NCBI GenBank assembly: GCA_016937695.1
Contig: JAFGWC010000056.1
Coordinates: forward strand, 1 to 64,000
DNA from: Bacteroidales bacterium
GTDB lineage: Bacteria > Bacteroidota > Bacteroidia > Bacteroidales > NBLH01
Length of the DNA stretch: 64,000 bases
Direction of reading: 5' to 3'
In this document: piece after piece, positions 27,301-35,798 of the stretch
Layout: the number at the start of each line of letters is the position of its first letter
How positions within the stretch are numbered: the first letter of the stretch is position 1
Program-made: the position numbers and the translations under genes
Notes under the pieces: model-generated
Told to the model about the DNA's origin: nothing
Seen by the model: only the letters and a program-made list of their open reading frames with translations
Database searches by the model: none

Positions 27301-29697
27301 ATAAAAGCTCATGAAGTTTCTGATATTCCTTTAACTGTTGCTCATGGATATAAATCTGTAATGGTTGAAAACACAAACAATAAAATTCCTATTGAAATTT
27401 CGGCAGTTAAAAAATCTAAATCTAAAACAAAACAAACAATTAAAATAAAATCGGCACCAAATACTGCTATTACTGTTGCTGTTGTTGATGAAGGTATTTT
27501 GCAAGTTACAGGTTATTCTAGTCCCGATCCTTATAAATTTTTCTACAGAAAAAGAGCTCTAGAAGTAAGTTCATACAATATTTATCCATATTTATTTCCC
27601 GAAATCGAAATAAAAACAGGTAGAGAAGGTGGAGGCGAAGGCTCTTTGGAAAAAAGAATTAATCCGATGACTAATAAACGATTTAAACTTGTTTCCTTCT
27701 GGAGTGGCATTTTAGAAACTGATAATAAAGGAAATGCTGAATATACAGTTGATATTCCTCAATTTTCTGGAGATTTAAGAATTATGGCTGTAGCATATAA
27801 AGGAAAAGCTTTTGGTGCAAGTTCAGATAATATGAAAGTTGCTGATCCAATTGTAATTAGCTCTGCTTTACCGCGATTTTTAAGTCCGAAAGATACTATC
27901 GAAATGAGCGTAAGTATTAGTAATACAACTGAAAGTTCAACAAAATGTGCATTGCAAATTGTTACCAGCGATTTAATAACTTCTATTGATGCGGAAAAGA
28001 AAGTATTTGATATTGAGGCTAATAGCGAAAAACAACTTTATTTTAGATTAGTTGCCAAAGCTCAAATTGGAGAAGCTAAGGTTGATGTTAGTGTTATTGC
28101 AAACGGTAAAAAATATGAGAATGAAACAGATATTAGTTTGCGACCAGCTTCGCCTCTTCAAAAATTAAGCGGTTCAGGTTCTATTGTTGCAGGAACTACA
28201 AAATCTGTGAATATGGATATTGCAAGTTTTATGAGACAAAGTGTTGATAATATGCTCATTGTTAGTAATTCACCTCTTGTTCAATTTGCTGATGATTTAG
28301 ATTATCTTGTTGGTTATCCATATGGATGTGTTGAACAAACTGTTTCAAGCGCTTTTCCTCAATTGTATTATCAGGATTTAGCTAAAGAAGTATTTGGAAA
28401 TGCTAAGTTTAATGCAAACTATAATGTTAAAGAAGCAATTAGAAAATTGCAACTAATGCAATTATACAATGGCGCAATGAGTTATTGGCCTGGTTACGGT
28501 AGCGAAACTTGGTGGGGAAGTGTATTTGCTGCACATTTCTTGATTGAAGCTAAAAAAGTTGGATATAGTGTAGATGAAGATATGCTTGATAAATTATTGG
28601 ATTATTTAGAATCGAAATTAAGAAATAAAAATACAATTTCGTACTGGTTTAATAATAATCAGAATAAAAAAATTGCTCCTAAAGAATTATCTTATTCATT
28701 GTATGTTTTGGCCTTGGGAGGCAAACCAAAAATTTCTACTATGAATTATTATAAATCAAAGCGAGAATTATTAAGTCTTGATGCTCAATATTTGTTAGCT
28801 GTTTCGTATGCACTTTCTGGAGATCAGAAAAAGTATAATCAAATTTTACCACCACAATTTGCAGGTGAAGTTTCAAAACCTGTTTTTGGTGGAAGTTTTT
28901 ATTCGCCAATTCGTGACGAAGCTATTGCCTTAAATGCAATGCTTGAGGTAGATCCTGATAATCAGCAAGTTGGAATTATGGCGAAGCATCTTTCTGATAA
29001 ATTGAAAAACAGCAGATATTTAAATACTCAAGAAAGAGTTTTTGCATTTTTGGCACTAGGTAAAATTGCTCAAAAAGCTGCAAAATCTGATATTTCAGCT
29101 AAAATTTTATCTGATGGTAAACTAATTGAAAAATATGAAAATAAAACATTAAAGTTGAATACAAATCAGTTAAAAGGAAGCAATATTACTATTGAATCTA
29201 AAGGAAAAGGCAATTTATATTATTTCTGGGAAGCTGAAGGCATTAGCCGAGATGGTTCGTATAAAGAAGAAGATAATTTTATTAAAGTTAGGAAAACTTT
29301 TTACGATAGAACCGGAAAACAAATTACTAATAACACATTCAAACAGAACGATTTAGTTGTTATTAAATTAAGTATCGTTGGAACTTACAATACTCAAATC
29401 GATAATGTGGTAATTTCTGATATTTTGCCTGCCGGTTTTGAAATTGAAAATCCTAGAATTAGTTCTATACCTGGAATGGATTGGATAAAAAACAAATCTT
29501 ATCCTACGTACTATGATGTTCGTGATGACAGAATTAATTTGTTTGTTAATGTAGATAATAAATTAGATAATTATTATTATGTTGTAAGAGCTGTAACGCC
29601 CGGAACTTTCCAAATGGGACCTGTTGGAGCAGATGCTATGTATAATGGCGAATATCACTCATATAATGGAGGAGGTATTATTAGAATTCTAAAATAA
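24331..29697 (+). CDS. Bacterial alpha-2-macroglobulin lipoprotein with intact thioester motif
   Basis: 1788 residues. The signal sequence ends in FSNC (Cys18), a lipobox variant, so the protein should be a lipoprotein. N-terminal macroglobulin domains, an MG region with YGDRDIYRPGETI (the family's bait-proximal signature), the segment KRFKLVSFWSG, and the thioester domain with YPYGCVEQT (Cys1333 to Gln1336) appear in the usual order. An all-alpha TED domain and a C-terminal receptor-binding-like domain follow. Such proteins trap proteases covalently in the periplasm or at the surface. The usual partner pbpC is not adjacent. Confidence 0.9.
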   Translation: MKKLFVIFFLILFVFSNCSESIKLSKSGFRDVVPMGGNISFTFNQDIVSDEQIDIWDTTQYILFDPPINGKFKWKSKRHLIFSPTHFLRPATSYSAKFNDALSPISTDEENIEFHTPFFDLNNFKAYYAKVPLKTEEIAIRYDFEFNYNINPKELKKNLKILINGKKVDFELLSHEQSSKISVYTIDFDKAEETHNTEIIISKGIELLNMSISNAEIVEKTKVLDPDDFQIDNVDAQHDGISGTITVTATQDVIGTDIKNFIEILPNLKYTVNVEGRKIIISSEEFDISKTYVLNIKEGLTGTLGGKLKYEYTEEITFGKLDPKIQFVNKKAEYLSANGNKNVEIRIINVPDVQVKISKVYKNNIISYLGNRTSYDYEDNYDDYDDYYYYDYGPKEVGDYGDLIWEKSISTKSLVKQNDLRIFNLDFQDKIGHLEGLYVVEVYSKNDYWLKARKIISISDIGLITKKGKNNIVVFANSIKTAKPLSNVNIEFTGKNNQLIGSVLTNNDGFAIFNLSNKLADGFEPALITAKYGKDFNYLPLNRTNISTSRFDISGRYENLAGYDAFIYGDRDIYRPGETIHLSTIIRDEKWNLPGEIPVLVKLLAPNGKAFTTIKKTLNQYGSFETDIILPAAAPTGSYSVEVYTSTNVLLSSKIIKIEEFVPDRIKVVAKLNKNELNLNEPIEVNLTATNLFGPPAANRNYEVQENLSRRYFYSSKFYMYNFGLTGGKTYFSSTVRTGKTNAQGIGSETYKYPSTYADMGIIEANYYITLFDETGRPVNRKQTAKIYTQNNFYGISVPDYYNKTDRLMTFPLIVVDKDGKALSGVQANVKIIKHEYKTVLAKSGSYYRYKSEHEEVILQNKIITLDGEKSSFSFTPKTSGRYEIRISKPGVSTYVTSDFYAYGWGSTTNSSFQVNNEGNIDIELDKEKYNVGDNAKVILKTPFSGKVLVTIERNDVIEHFVQNTDKRAISFDLKIKDDYVPNIYISATLIKAHEVSDIPLTVAHGYKSVMVENTNNKIPIEISAVKKSKSKTKQTIKIKSAPNTAITVAVVDEGILQVTGYSSPDPYKFFYRKRALEVSSYNIYPYLFPEIEIKTGREGGGEGSLEKRINPMTNKRFKLVSFWSGILETDNKGNAEYTVDIPQFSGDLRIMAVAYKGKAFGASSDNMKVADPIVISSALPRFLSPKDTIEMSVSISNTTESSTKCALQIVTSDLITSIDAEKKVFDIEANSEKQLYFRLVAKAQIGEAKVDVSVIANGKKYENETDISLRPASPLQKLSGSGSIVAGTTKSVNMDIASFMRQSVDNMLIVSNSPLVQFADDLDYLVGYPYGCVEQTVSSAFPQLYYQDLAKEVFGNAKFNANYNVKEAIRKLQLMQLYNGAMSYWPGYGSETWWGSVFAAHFLIEAKKVGYSVDEDMLDKLLDYLESKLRNKNTISYWFNNNQNKKIAPKELSYSLYVLALGGKPKISTMNYYKSKRELLSLDAQYLLAVSYALSGDQKKYNQILPPQFAGEVSKPVFGGSFYSPIRDEAIALNAMLEVDPDNQQVGIMAKHLSDKLKNSRYLNTQERVFAFLALGKIAQKAAKSDISAKILSDGKLIEKYENKTLKLNTNQLKGSNITIESKGKGNLYYFWEAEGISRDGSYKEEDNFIKVRKTFYDRTGKQITNNTFKQNDLVVIKLSIVGTYNTQIDNVVISDILPAGFEIENPRISSIPGMDWIKNKSYPTYYDVRDDRINLFVNVDNKLDNYYYVVRAVTPGTFQMGPVGADAMYNGEYHSYNGGGIIRILK

Positions 29698-29840
29698 AAT
29701 ATTATTGTTGGCTCTGGTTTAAAATAGAATAGTATTTGTTTTGCATTAATTAATTGCAAAAAATAAGCAATACAGATATTTAAAATCTTACAGAAAATTT
29801 AAACTAAAGCGTTATTGTTTTGTAATTGTCAGATATTTAG

Positions 29841-29882
29841 AAAGTTACAAGTTGCAGAGATTTATCAGCAACTTGTAACTTT
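29841..29882. terminator. 15-bp perfect hairpin between convergent genes
   Basis: AAAGTTACAAGTTGC (29841-29855) and its exact complement GCAACTTGTAACTTT (29868-29882) surround a 12-base loop. It lies just before the stop codon of the minus-strand superoxide dismutase and 144 bp after the macroglobulin gene. The stem sequence is shared with the inner palindrome at 24.09-24.14 kb, so it may be a dispersed repeat used as a terminator. Confidence 0.5.
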
Positions 29883-29888
29883 AATATT

Positions 29889-30635
29889 TTAGTTTAATGC
29901 TTTTTCGTAATTTTCACTTACTTTATTCCAATCAATAACATTCCAATTTTCACTTATAAAATCGCTTCTTTTATTTTGAAATTTTAGATAATAAGCGTGT
30001 TCCCAAACATCAATTACAAGTATTGGTTTGCCTTTTACTTTTGCTATATCCATTAATGGATTATCGTGATCGCGTGTTGAACAAACTTCTAATTTATTTT
30101 CATTATTAACAATAAGCCAAGCCCAACCTGAACCGAATTGACTTGATGCTGAATTACTTACTGTATTTATTAAACTGTCTAATGTTACAAATTCATTTGA
30201 TATTGCTTCGGCAAATTTACCAGAAGGTTTTGTTTCTCTTTTATTTGATAATATCGACCAAAATAAGCTGTGATTAAAATGTCCGCCGGCATTATTTCTA
30301 ATTGCATCAGAAAATTTTGAAACATTTTGTAAAATTTCTTCTAAAGTCATTGCTTCTGCTTCTGTTCCGATTATTGCTTTATTCAATTTCTTTACATATC
30401 CTGCGTGATGCTTTGTATAATGTATTTCCATTGTTCGTGCATCAAGAAAAGGTTCAAGTGCATTGTATTCAAATCCAAGAGCTTCTTGTTTAAATTTTCC
30501 TAAAATTTCAGGTTCTGCTGTTTCTTTTACTAAGGTTTTTTCTGTTTGTTTTTCTTCTTTGTTGTTATCATTATTTGGACAACATGCTGAAAATAAAAAG
30601 AATACAGAAGCTAATAAAATTAATGTTTTTTTCAT
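29889..30635 (-). CDS. Exported (lipoprotein) Fe/Mn superoxide dismutase
   Basis: 248 residues. The N-terminus is a lipoprotein signal (FFLFSAC, Cys18) with an acidic, low-complexity linker (about 19-45). A complete Fe/Mn-SOD domain follows, with metal ligands in HYTKHHAGYVKKLN, HFNHSLFW and DVWEHAYYLKF. Usual Bacteroidota SODs are cytoplasmic and about 200 residues, so this one is a secreted form that should detoxify superoxide in the periplasm or at the surface. The segment STRDHDNPL puts His where Mn-types often have Gln. Metal preference cannot be settled from this sequence alone. Confidence 0.85.
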   Translation of the reverse strand: MKKTLILLASVFFLFSACCPNNDNNKEEKQTEKTLVKETAEPEILGKFKQEALGFEYNALEPFLDARTMEIHYTKHHAGYVKKLNKAIIGTEAEAMTLEEILQNVSKFSDAIRNNAGGHFNHSLFWSILSNKRETKPSGKFAEAISNEFVTLDSLINTVSNSASSQFGSGWAWLIVNNENKLEVCSTRDHDNPLMDIAKVKGKPILVIDVWEHAYYLKFQNKRSDFISENWNVIDWNKVSENYEKALN

Positions 30636-30967
30636 TTCTCTTTTGTTTTAGTTAATATTAGATTTATAGTTACTTTTTTCGCGAAAGTCAATCTTTTTTT
30701 AATTCTTTATATTTAGTAATTTAGATTTAATTTTTTTTATAGATTTATTTTAATTAAAAATAGTTAGAATTTATAAATTAAGTCAAAATTGTAAATTATC
30801 ATATTATTTATCTAAATTTTTTTGAACTTTTGTAAATGTATATTCATTTTTATTAAAAAGTAGTTTTGGCTGTTATAATTTTATTTATATCAATTAAACA
30901 ATTGAATAATCTTATGTATGTATTATCTTTTTTCGTAACTTTATATAAAGTAGATAATTAAGATAAA
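30636..30967. other. Divergent intergenic region (332 bp)
   Basis: This gap separates two divergently transcribed genes (SOD and the cytidylate-kinase-like gene) and must hold both promoters. It is AT-rich. I find no ORF, RNA gene, clear TAnnTTTG box or inverted repeat in it. Confidence 0.5.
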
Positions 30968-31648
30968 ATGTTCAGCTTAAAAAAATATTTGGATAAATAT
31001 TCAGGAAGAAAAATAATATCTGAAAGGGAGAAAGGTCCTGTAGTTACTATTTCCAGAGAATATGCTTGTTCTGGAAAAGATTTGGCTATGGAATTGACAA
31101 AGCGGTTAAATCAACTCCCAAATATAGATAAAAAATGGACTTGGATTAATAAAGAAGTATTTGAAGGAACATCTGAAGCCTTACATCTTAAAAAAGAAAA
31201 AATATTGCATGTGTTTGAAGCTGAGTATATTAGCACAATTGATAGCATAATTTTAAACGATGGCGATAAATATTATAAAAGCGATAAAGAAATAAAAGAA
31301 AAAATTATTGAAATAGTAAGAAGTTTTGCCGAAAATGGAAATACAATAATAATTGGTTTAGCCGGTGCAATTATTACAAGAGATATTAAAAAATCTTTAC
31401 ATATCAGACTCTATGCACCTTTTGATTGGCGAGTAAAAAAAGCCGCCAAAGAAAGAAATAGAAGCATATCTGATACAATAAAACTTGCTATAAAAATTGA
31501 TAGGAAAAGAGATAATTTAAAAAAATCATTTCAAGAAAAAAATGCTCATACCGAACTTTTCGATTTAAGCTTTAATGTAATGACAATGACGCAGAATGAA
31601 ATAATTGATACAATTATATTTATGATGAAAAAAAGAAAGCTGATTTAA
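30968..31648 (+). CDS. Cytidylate kinase-like protein (AAA_26 type)
   Basis: 226 residues. VVTISREYACSGKDLAMELTKRL is the phosphate-binding loop in the form used by the cytidylate-kinase-like family, where the classical first glycine is absent. FAENGNTIIIGLAGAII, LHIRLYAPFDWRVKKAAKERN and the FDLSFN segment near the C-terminus also match. The family's true substrate is not established; dedicated CMP kinase (Cmk) is a different protein. The stop codon lies in a terminator hairpin. Confidence 0.75.
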   Translation: MFSLKKYLDKYSGRKIISEREKGPVVTISREYACSGKDLAMELTKRLNQLPNIDKKWTWINKEVFEGTSEALHLKKEKILHVFEAEYISTIDSIILNDGDKYYKSDKEIKEKIIEIVRSFAENGNTIIIGLAGAIITRDIKKSLHIRLYAPFDWRVKKAAKERNRSISDTIKLAIKIDRKRDNLKKSFQEKNAHTELFDLSFNVMTMTQNEIIDTIIFMMKKRKLI

Positions 31649-31667
31649 AATATCAGCTTTCTTTTTA
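31633..31667. terminator. Bidirectional terminator
   Basis: AAGAAAGCTGAT (31633-31644) pairs perfectly with ATCAGCTTTCTT (31652-31663) and is followed by TTT. It overlaps the stop of the cytidylate-kinase-like gene and lies 4 bp from the end of the convergent ppa gene. Confidence 0.8.
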
Positions 31668-31670
31668 ATT

Positions 31671-32330
31671 TTATGAAAATAATAAATTTTCAACAAAATT
31701 TCTATAATCCTTTACAGCTCTGTTAATTACATCATGAGCTTCTTTTTTGTTATAAACATGCGTTATTTCGCAGTCACGTTTTTCGCCTGGCATATCTTTG
31801 TATGTTAAAAAATAATGTCTTAATCTGTCAATTACAGCTTTTGGAACATCTGTAATATCCTTATATTCACCATAAACGGCATCGTTTTTCATTACTGCAA
31901 TAATTTTATCATCAGCTTCGTTTCCGTCAATCATTCTAAAACCACCAATTGGTACTGATTGTACTAAAATATCTCCGTGAGTTATTTCTTTTTCTGTTAA
32001 TATACATATATCCAAAGGATCACCATCACCAATAATATCAGGTCTTTTCAAAACACTTGAACTTTTTTCGGCAACATTTTTACTGCAATATGTTTGTGGT
32101 ATAAAACCATAAAGCGCAGGTAATATGCTCGAAAATTTTTGAGGCCTGTCTATTGATAAATATCCACTGGCCTTATCTGCTTCATACTTAACGGTATCAG
32201 TTGGAACCATTTCTATAAAGCTTGTTATTACTTGTGGAGCATTTTCACCTATATCTACTCCATGCCAAGGGTGAGATTTATATCTTAATCCCATTAATTT
32301 TCCTATCGGATCTAATGTTTTTCTACTCAT
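31671..32330 (-). CDS. ppa: Inorganic pyrophosphatase (family I)
   Basis: 219 residues from the ATG giving MSRKTLDPIG; the ORF-track start is an upstream TTG. The family I signature DGDPLDICIL is intact, along with KASGYLSIDRPQ, YGFIPQTYC and YKDMPGEK-type residues lining the active site. The enzyme hydrolyses pyrophosphate released by biosynthesis in the cytoplasm. It is longer than E. coli Ppa (about 175 residues), with extra N-terminal sequence as seen in some Bacteroidota enzymes. It is the last gene of a minus-strand run with the dGTPase. Confidence 0.9.
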   Translation of the reverse strand: MSRKTLDPIGKLMGLRYKSHPWHGVDIGENAPQVITSFIEMVPTDTVKYEADKASGYLSIDRPQKFSSILPALYGFIPQTYCSKNVAEKSSSVLKRPDIIGDGDPLDICILTEKEITHGDILVQSVPIGGFRMIDGNEADDKIIAVMKNDAVYGEYKDITDVPKAVIDRLRHYFLTYKDMPGEKRDCEITHVYNKKEAHDVINRAVKDYRNFVENLLFS

Positions 32331-32439
32331 ATTAATATTTTTTTTCAAAGGTAATGATTAGTTTTTAGTTATTAATTTTTTTATAAATTGTTTTATTGTA
32401 GATTATTTTTCAATTTATTGTTTTATTTGCAATTTTGAT

Positions 32440-33543
32440 TTAAAAATTTGGAGTCGGAAAACTTATTTGTTTCATGCAATCTAATGCATAAGAGTCTGTC
32501 ATTCCGGCAACATAGTCTGTTATAATTTGTTCGTGATTTTCCTCGTTTCTGTAAAAATTATCCATAGATTCTAAATATTTACCAAAAGCCTTATCTAATT
32601 TAAGTTTCTGATTTTCATATGCTCGAAAATCGTTTTGAAATCTGGTATAAAGCACTAACAAATAATCAAAAAGACTGTAAATTATTTTTCCAGCAATAAT
32701 TTTATTTTCTTCTTTTGAAGGATTATTATATATGTATTTGTAATTGAAGTCTTTAAGCTTTTTAAAAAGTTCAAAAATATTGTCAGAAAAGCCTATTTCT
32801 TGTTTTTCTTTTGAATTATCTATAATATCGTTTACTAAAGTGTCTATAATAATACTGTTGTTTGAGCCTAAGTTTTCTTTTATTTCTGTAGGAATATCAT
32901 CTCGTTTAATAAATTTGGCTGTTATTGCGTCTTCAATATCTCTGCCCAAATATGCAATTTTATCAGAAAATCTAACTATACAGCCTTCATAAGAACTGGG
33001 TTTTATTTTTCTGTTTATAACTAAATCCAGATTTTTTTTTTCTGCATCAGGACTTAAATATTGTTCAAAACTTTCGCCATTATGAGAAATAATACCATCT
33101 TTTACAGCATAAGTTAAGTTTAATCCTTTTCCGTTATTTGTAAGTTTTTCTACAACTCTGTAACTGTTTATTTCATGTATAAATGAATTTGCGCTGCCAA
33201 GTCTTTTATTTAAAAAATATTCGCCTTCGTGACCAAAAGGCGCATGACCTAAATCATGTCCTAAACCAATCGCAAAAGCCATATCAGCATCTAAATTCCA
33301 TTCAAAATTGTTTAAACCAATACATATTGATTTTGCAATTGTAGCAACATGCAGAACATGCTCAATTCGTGTACAAACATGATCGTTTTCAGGTGCAAAA
33401 AAAACTTGAGTTTTGTGTTTTAATCGCCTAAAAGGCATTGAATGGATTATCGCAGTTTGATCTCTAAAATATGAGCCGCGTATTGGTGTATTTTTATCTA
33501 TACTTCTTTTTAAATATATGTTTTCAGATAAAGGATTTTGCAT
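32440..33543 (-). CDS. dgt: dGTPase / deoxynucleotide triphosphohydrolase (HD superfamily)
   Basis: 367 residues, shorter than E. coli Dgt (about 505). HD residues are in place: RIEHVLHVATIAKS, GLGHDLGHAPFGHEGE, and RFSDKIAYLGRDIEDA with the last metal-binding aspartate. RRLKHKTQVFF near the N-terminus is also family-typical. It hydrolyses dNTPs to deoxynucleosides and triphosphate, controlling dNTP pools and possibly limiting phage. The nearby pyrophosphatase is a housekeeping neighbour, not a known partner. Confidence 0.85.
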   Translation of the reverse strand: MQNPLSENIYLKRSIDKNTPIRGSYFRDQTAIIHSMPFRRLKHKTQVFFAPENDHVCTRIEHVLHVATIAKSICIGLNNFEWNLDADMAFAIGLGHDLGHAPFGHEGEYFLNKRLGSANSFIHEINSYRVVEKLTNNGKGLNLTYAVKDGIISHNGESFEQYLSPDAEKKNLDLVINRKIKPSSYEGCIVRFSDKIAYLGRDIEDAITAKFIKRDDIPTEIKENLGSNNSIIIDTLVNDIIDNSKEKQEIGFSDNIFELFKKLKDFNYKYIYNNPSKEENKIIAGKIIYSLFDYLLVLYTRFQNDFRAYENQKLKLDKAFGKYLESMDNFYRNEENHEQIITDYVAGMTDSYALDCMKQISFPTPNF

Positions 33544-33660
33544 TTTACTGATAATAAGTTATTTAATGCATAAAATTAATCAAATATCACAAAATATTTA
33601 TTAAAATGCAATTTTATAGTTATAACTATCAGAAAATAAATTTAATGGCAGAATATTTAT

Positions 33661-34434
33661 TTACAAAAACTTTTCTAAAAATAAATTACCAACTTCTACC
33701 ATAATAAGAACAATTATTATTATTTCAAGTAAATTACTTCGTTTATGTTGCATTAAATCTTTAAAAAGCTCAAGATTATCATTAACTATTTGCAAAGTGT
33801 AGTCAACACTTTTAAAACGAGTTTTTATATCAAATATTTGTCGCAATCCTGTATCAATTTTACTTAAATACTCATCATTCCAGGCTGCTTCCGGTTGATC
33901 AAATACATATAGCTGATCAAAAATATTATTTTTAACATTTAGTGTTTTGCCAATAAATTTAAGAAGTGTAGTATTTCTCATTCGAAGTCTTCCTTTTTCT
34001 TCAAGCGCTTTAGTATAACTATTTGTTTCATCAAGTAACTGAGCAGCTTGTATTTGATAATAGTCAAGTGCAACTGATTGGCCTATATTAAGAGAAACAA
34101 TTTTTATAACTTCAGGTGATATTTTCGATATATAAACTTCATTATGTCCAAATTTATCAGATTCTACATTTGTATGAATAAAAAATTCTTCAGTTAATTT
34201 TTCGTTTAATGGATTAATTACATAATTCATCATAAATTCAATATTTTCAGAGATTTTAAGTTCATCATATCCACAAAATACAACAACTCCGTATGATAAT
34301 ATATATAAATATCGATTATTTTCATTTATATAGAATAAATCCGAACTAGAATAATTATGTAATTCTCCTTTATAATCGTTTTTGAATTGCTTTATATTTA
34401 TATAATCTGCAATTTGATAAGCTTTAATTTCCAT
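33661..34434 (-). CDS. RMD1/DUF155-family protein with C-terminal membrane anchor
   Basis: 257 residues. The pattern YLYILSYGVVVFCGYDE, ISLNIGQSVALDYYQ, DQPEAAWNDEYLSKIDTGLRQIFDIKTRF and a final hydrophobic segment (about 236-254) match the conserved RMD1 (COG1723) family. Yeast RMD1 and mitochondrial RMND1 belong to it. The family is a membrane-tethered protein of unknown biochemical function in bacteria. It lies 77 bp downstream of the LytTR regulator in the same direction. Confidence 0.7.
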   Translation of the reverse strand: MEIKAYQIADYINIKQFKNDYKGELHNYSSSDLFYINENNRYLYILSYGVVVFCGYDELKISENIEFMMNYVINPLNEKLTEEFFIHTNVESDKFGHNEVYISKISPEVIKIVSLNIGQSVALDYYQIQAAQLLDETNSYTKALEEKGRLRMRNTTLLKFIGKTLNVKNNIFDQLYVFDQPEAAWNDEYLSKIDTGLRQIFDIKTRFKSVDYTLQIVNDNLELFKDLMQHKRSNLLEIIIIVLIMVEVGNLFLEKFL

Positions 34435-34511
34435 ATTTTATTTAAAATGTATGCAAATATATTAAATTTTGATTTTGCTGATATATTTTAATGCTGATTG
34501 TTAATTTACAA

Positions 34512-35224
34512 CTATTTTGATCGTTTAATTATTTCATCAAGATTAATTAAATTTTTATAACTTCTCCCAATTGGCAAAGTAACACCATTAATCTCCACTA
34601 TTGATTTTGTATATGCATTAATTTTTTCGGTTGGCACAAGAAAAGAATTATGAATTCTGATAAAAGAAAAAGGTATTAGCAGTTCTTCAAAATATTTTAA
34701 ACTTTGCTTGGTTATTATAAATTTATTTTTGATATATATTTTAACATATTCCTTAATACTTTCTATATAGTAAATCTGTTTTATATCAATTTTAATAGTT
34801 TTGTAGTTTTCTTTAACATAAATTGATTTTTCTTTTGGCTGTTCTATTTCATTATTTGGAATAGAAGCAATTATTTTTTTAAACTTATTTACAGCCTTAA
34901 AAAAACGATCAAATTTTATAGGCTTCATCAGATAGTCTATTACATCTAAATTAAAACCTTCAACTGCATATTTATTCGAAGCAGTAATTAAAATAATATT
35001 TCGGCTATCTGAAATTAGCTTTATTAACTCAATTCCATTTAAACTCGGCATTTCAACATCTAAAAATATCAAATCCGGTTGAATTTTTTTATCTCTGGAT
35101 AGGCTTCGAGAGGATTAGTGAATTTACCAACAATTTCAAACTCAGTAAGTTGACTAAGTAGTTTTTCTATAACAGAAATGCTACCATAATCATCATCTAT
35201 AATCATGCATTTATAGGTGTTCAT
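34512..35224 (-). pseudogene. LytTR response regulator, frameshifted at an A7 tract
   Basis: The ORF track shows only 186 residues (rest of the receiver plus LytTR DNA-binding domain, SIYVKENYKTIKIDI...IRIHNSFLVP). Reading upstream in the other frame gives MNTYKCMIIDDDYGSI and AYPEIKK, the missing first part of the receiver, starting at an ATG at 35224. One extra A in the run at 35084-35090 (T7 on plus) would join them into a normal 237-residue LytTR regulator. The zero frame reads ATA AAA AAA, a perfect A AAA AAA slippery heptamer. So a real mutation, a sequencing error and programmed -1 frameshifting are all possible. No LytS-like kinase is adjacent. Confidence 0.75.
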
Positions 35225-35798
35225 TTTTTGTTATAATATATAAATTATACTTTTTATTATTAAATAAATGTAAATTTATTGCTTAAATATTATTTTATTA
35301 ATCTGAATTTGATATTAAAATCGAATTCAAATGATTGTTAATAGATTACCCTAAAATTTAGGATTGTAAAATATGTATAAAGATAATATTAAATCAAGGA
35401 AAATTTCTTAAATAAAATTCATTTCGTTTAAAAATAGCTTCTCGAAACAAATACTAATTCATTGATATAATGACAATTAAATCTCCTTTGTTATTTGTGT
35501 ATTTAATATAAGAGTATATGCAATTATTCAAAAACAAATTTACAATAAAGAGATAAACTAAATGTTTATAAAAATTATTAGCCATAAAATAATAACGCCC
35601 TCAAACGTTATTATAATTTTGCTAAAATCAATTTGCCAAATTTACATATTTTTCCTTAATTAAATATGCATTGCATTGACATAAAATGGTTGTTTGTTGA
35701 TACTTTGCAATTGTATAGATACAAGCGTTTTTATTTTTGTTTAGTAAAATTTACTTTAGTATTACTATTACCAAAATATTAACTAACCAATTTTAATT
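35225..35798. other. 574-bp intergenic region with a 9-bp stem-loop
   Basis: This is the longest non-coding gap in the window, between the divergent LytTR regulator and T9SS protease genes. I see no ORF or RNA gene. One feature stands out: ATAATAACG and CGTTATTAT (35589-35614) form a perfect 9-bp stem around an 8-base loop, about 185 bp before the protease start. It could be an operator or a structured leader. Confidence 0.4.

Noticed and set aside
32440-33543. dGTPase as part of an anti-phage island
   Set aside because: Its neighbours are housekeeping genes and the protein matches the ordinary Dgt family; no defence partner is adjacent.
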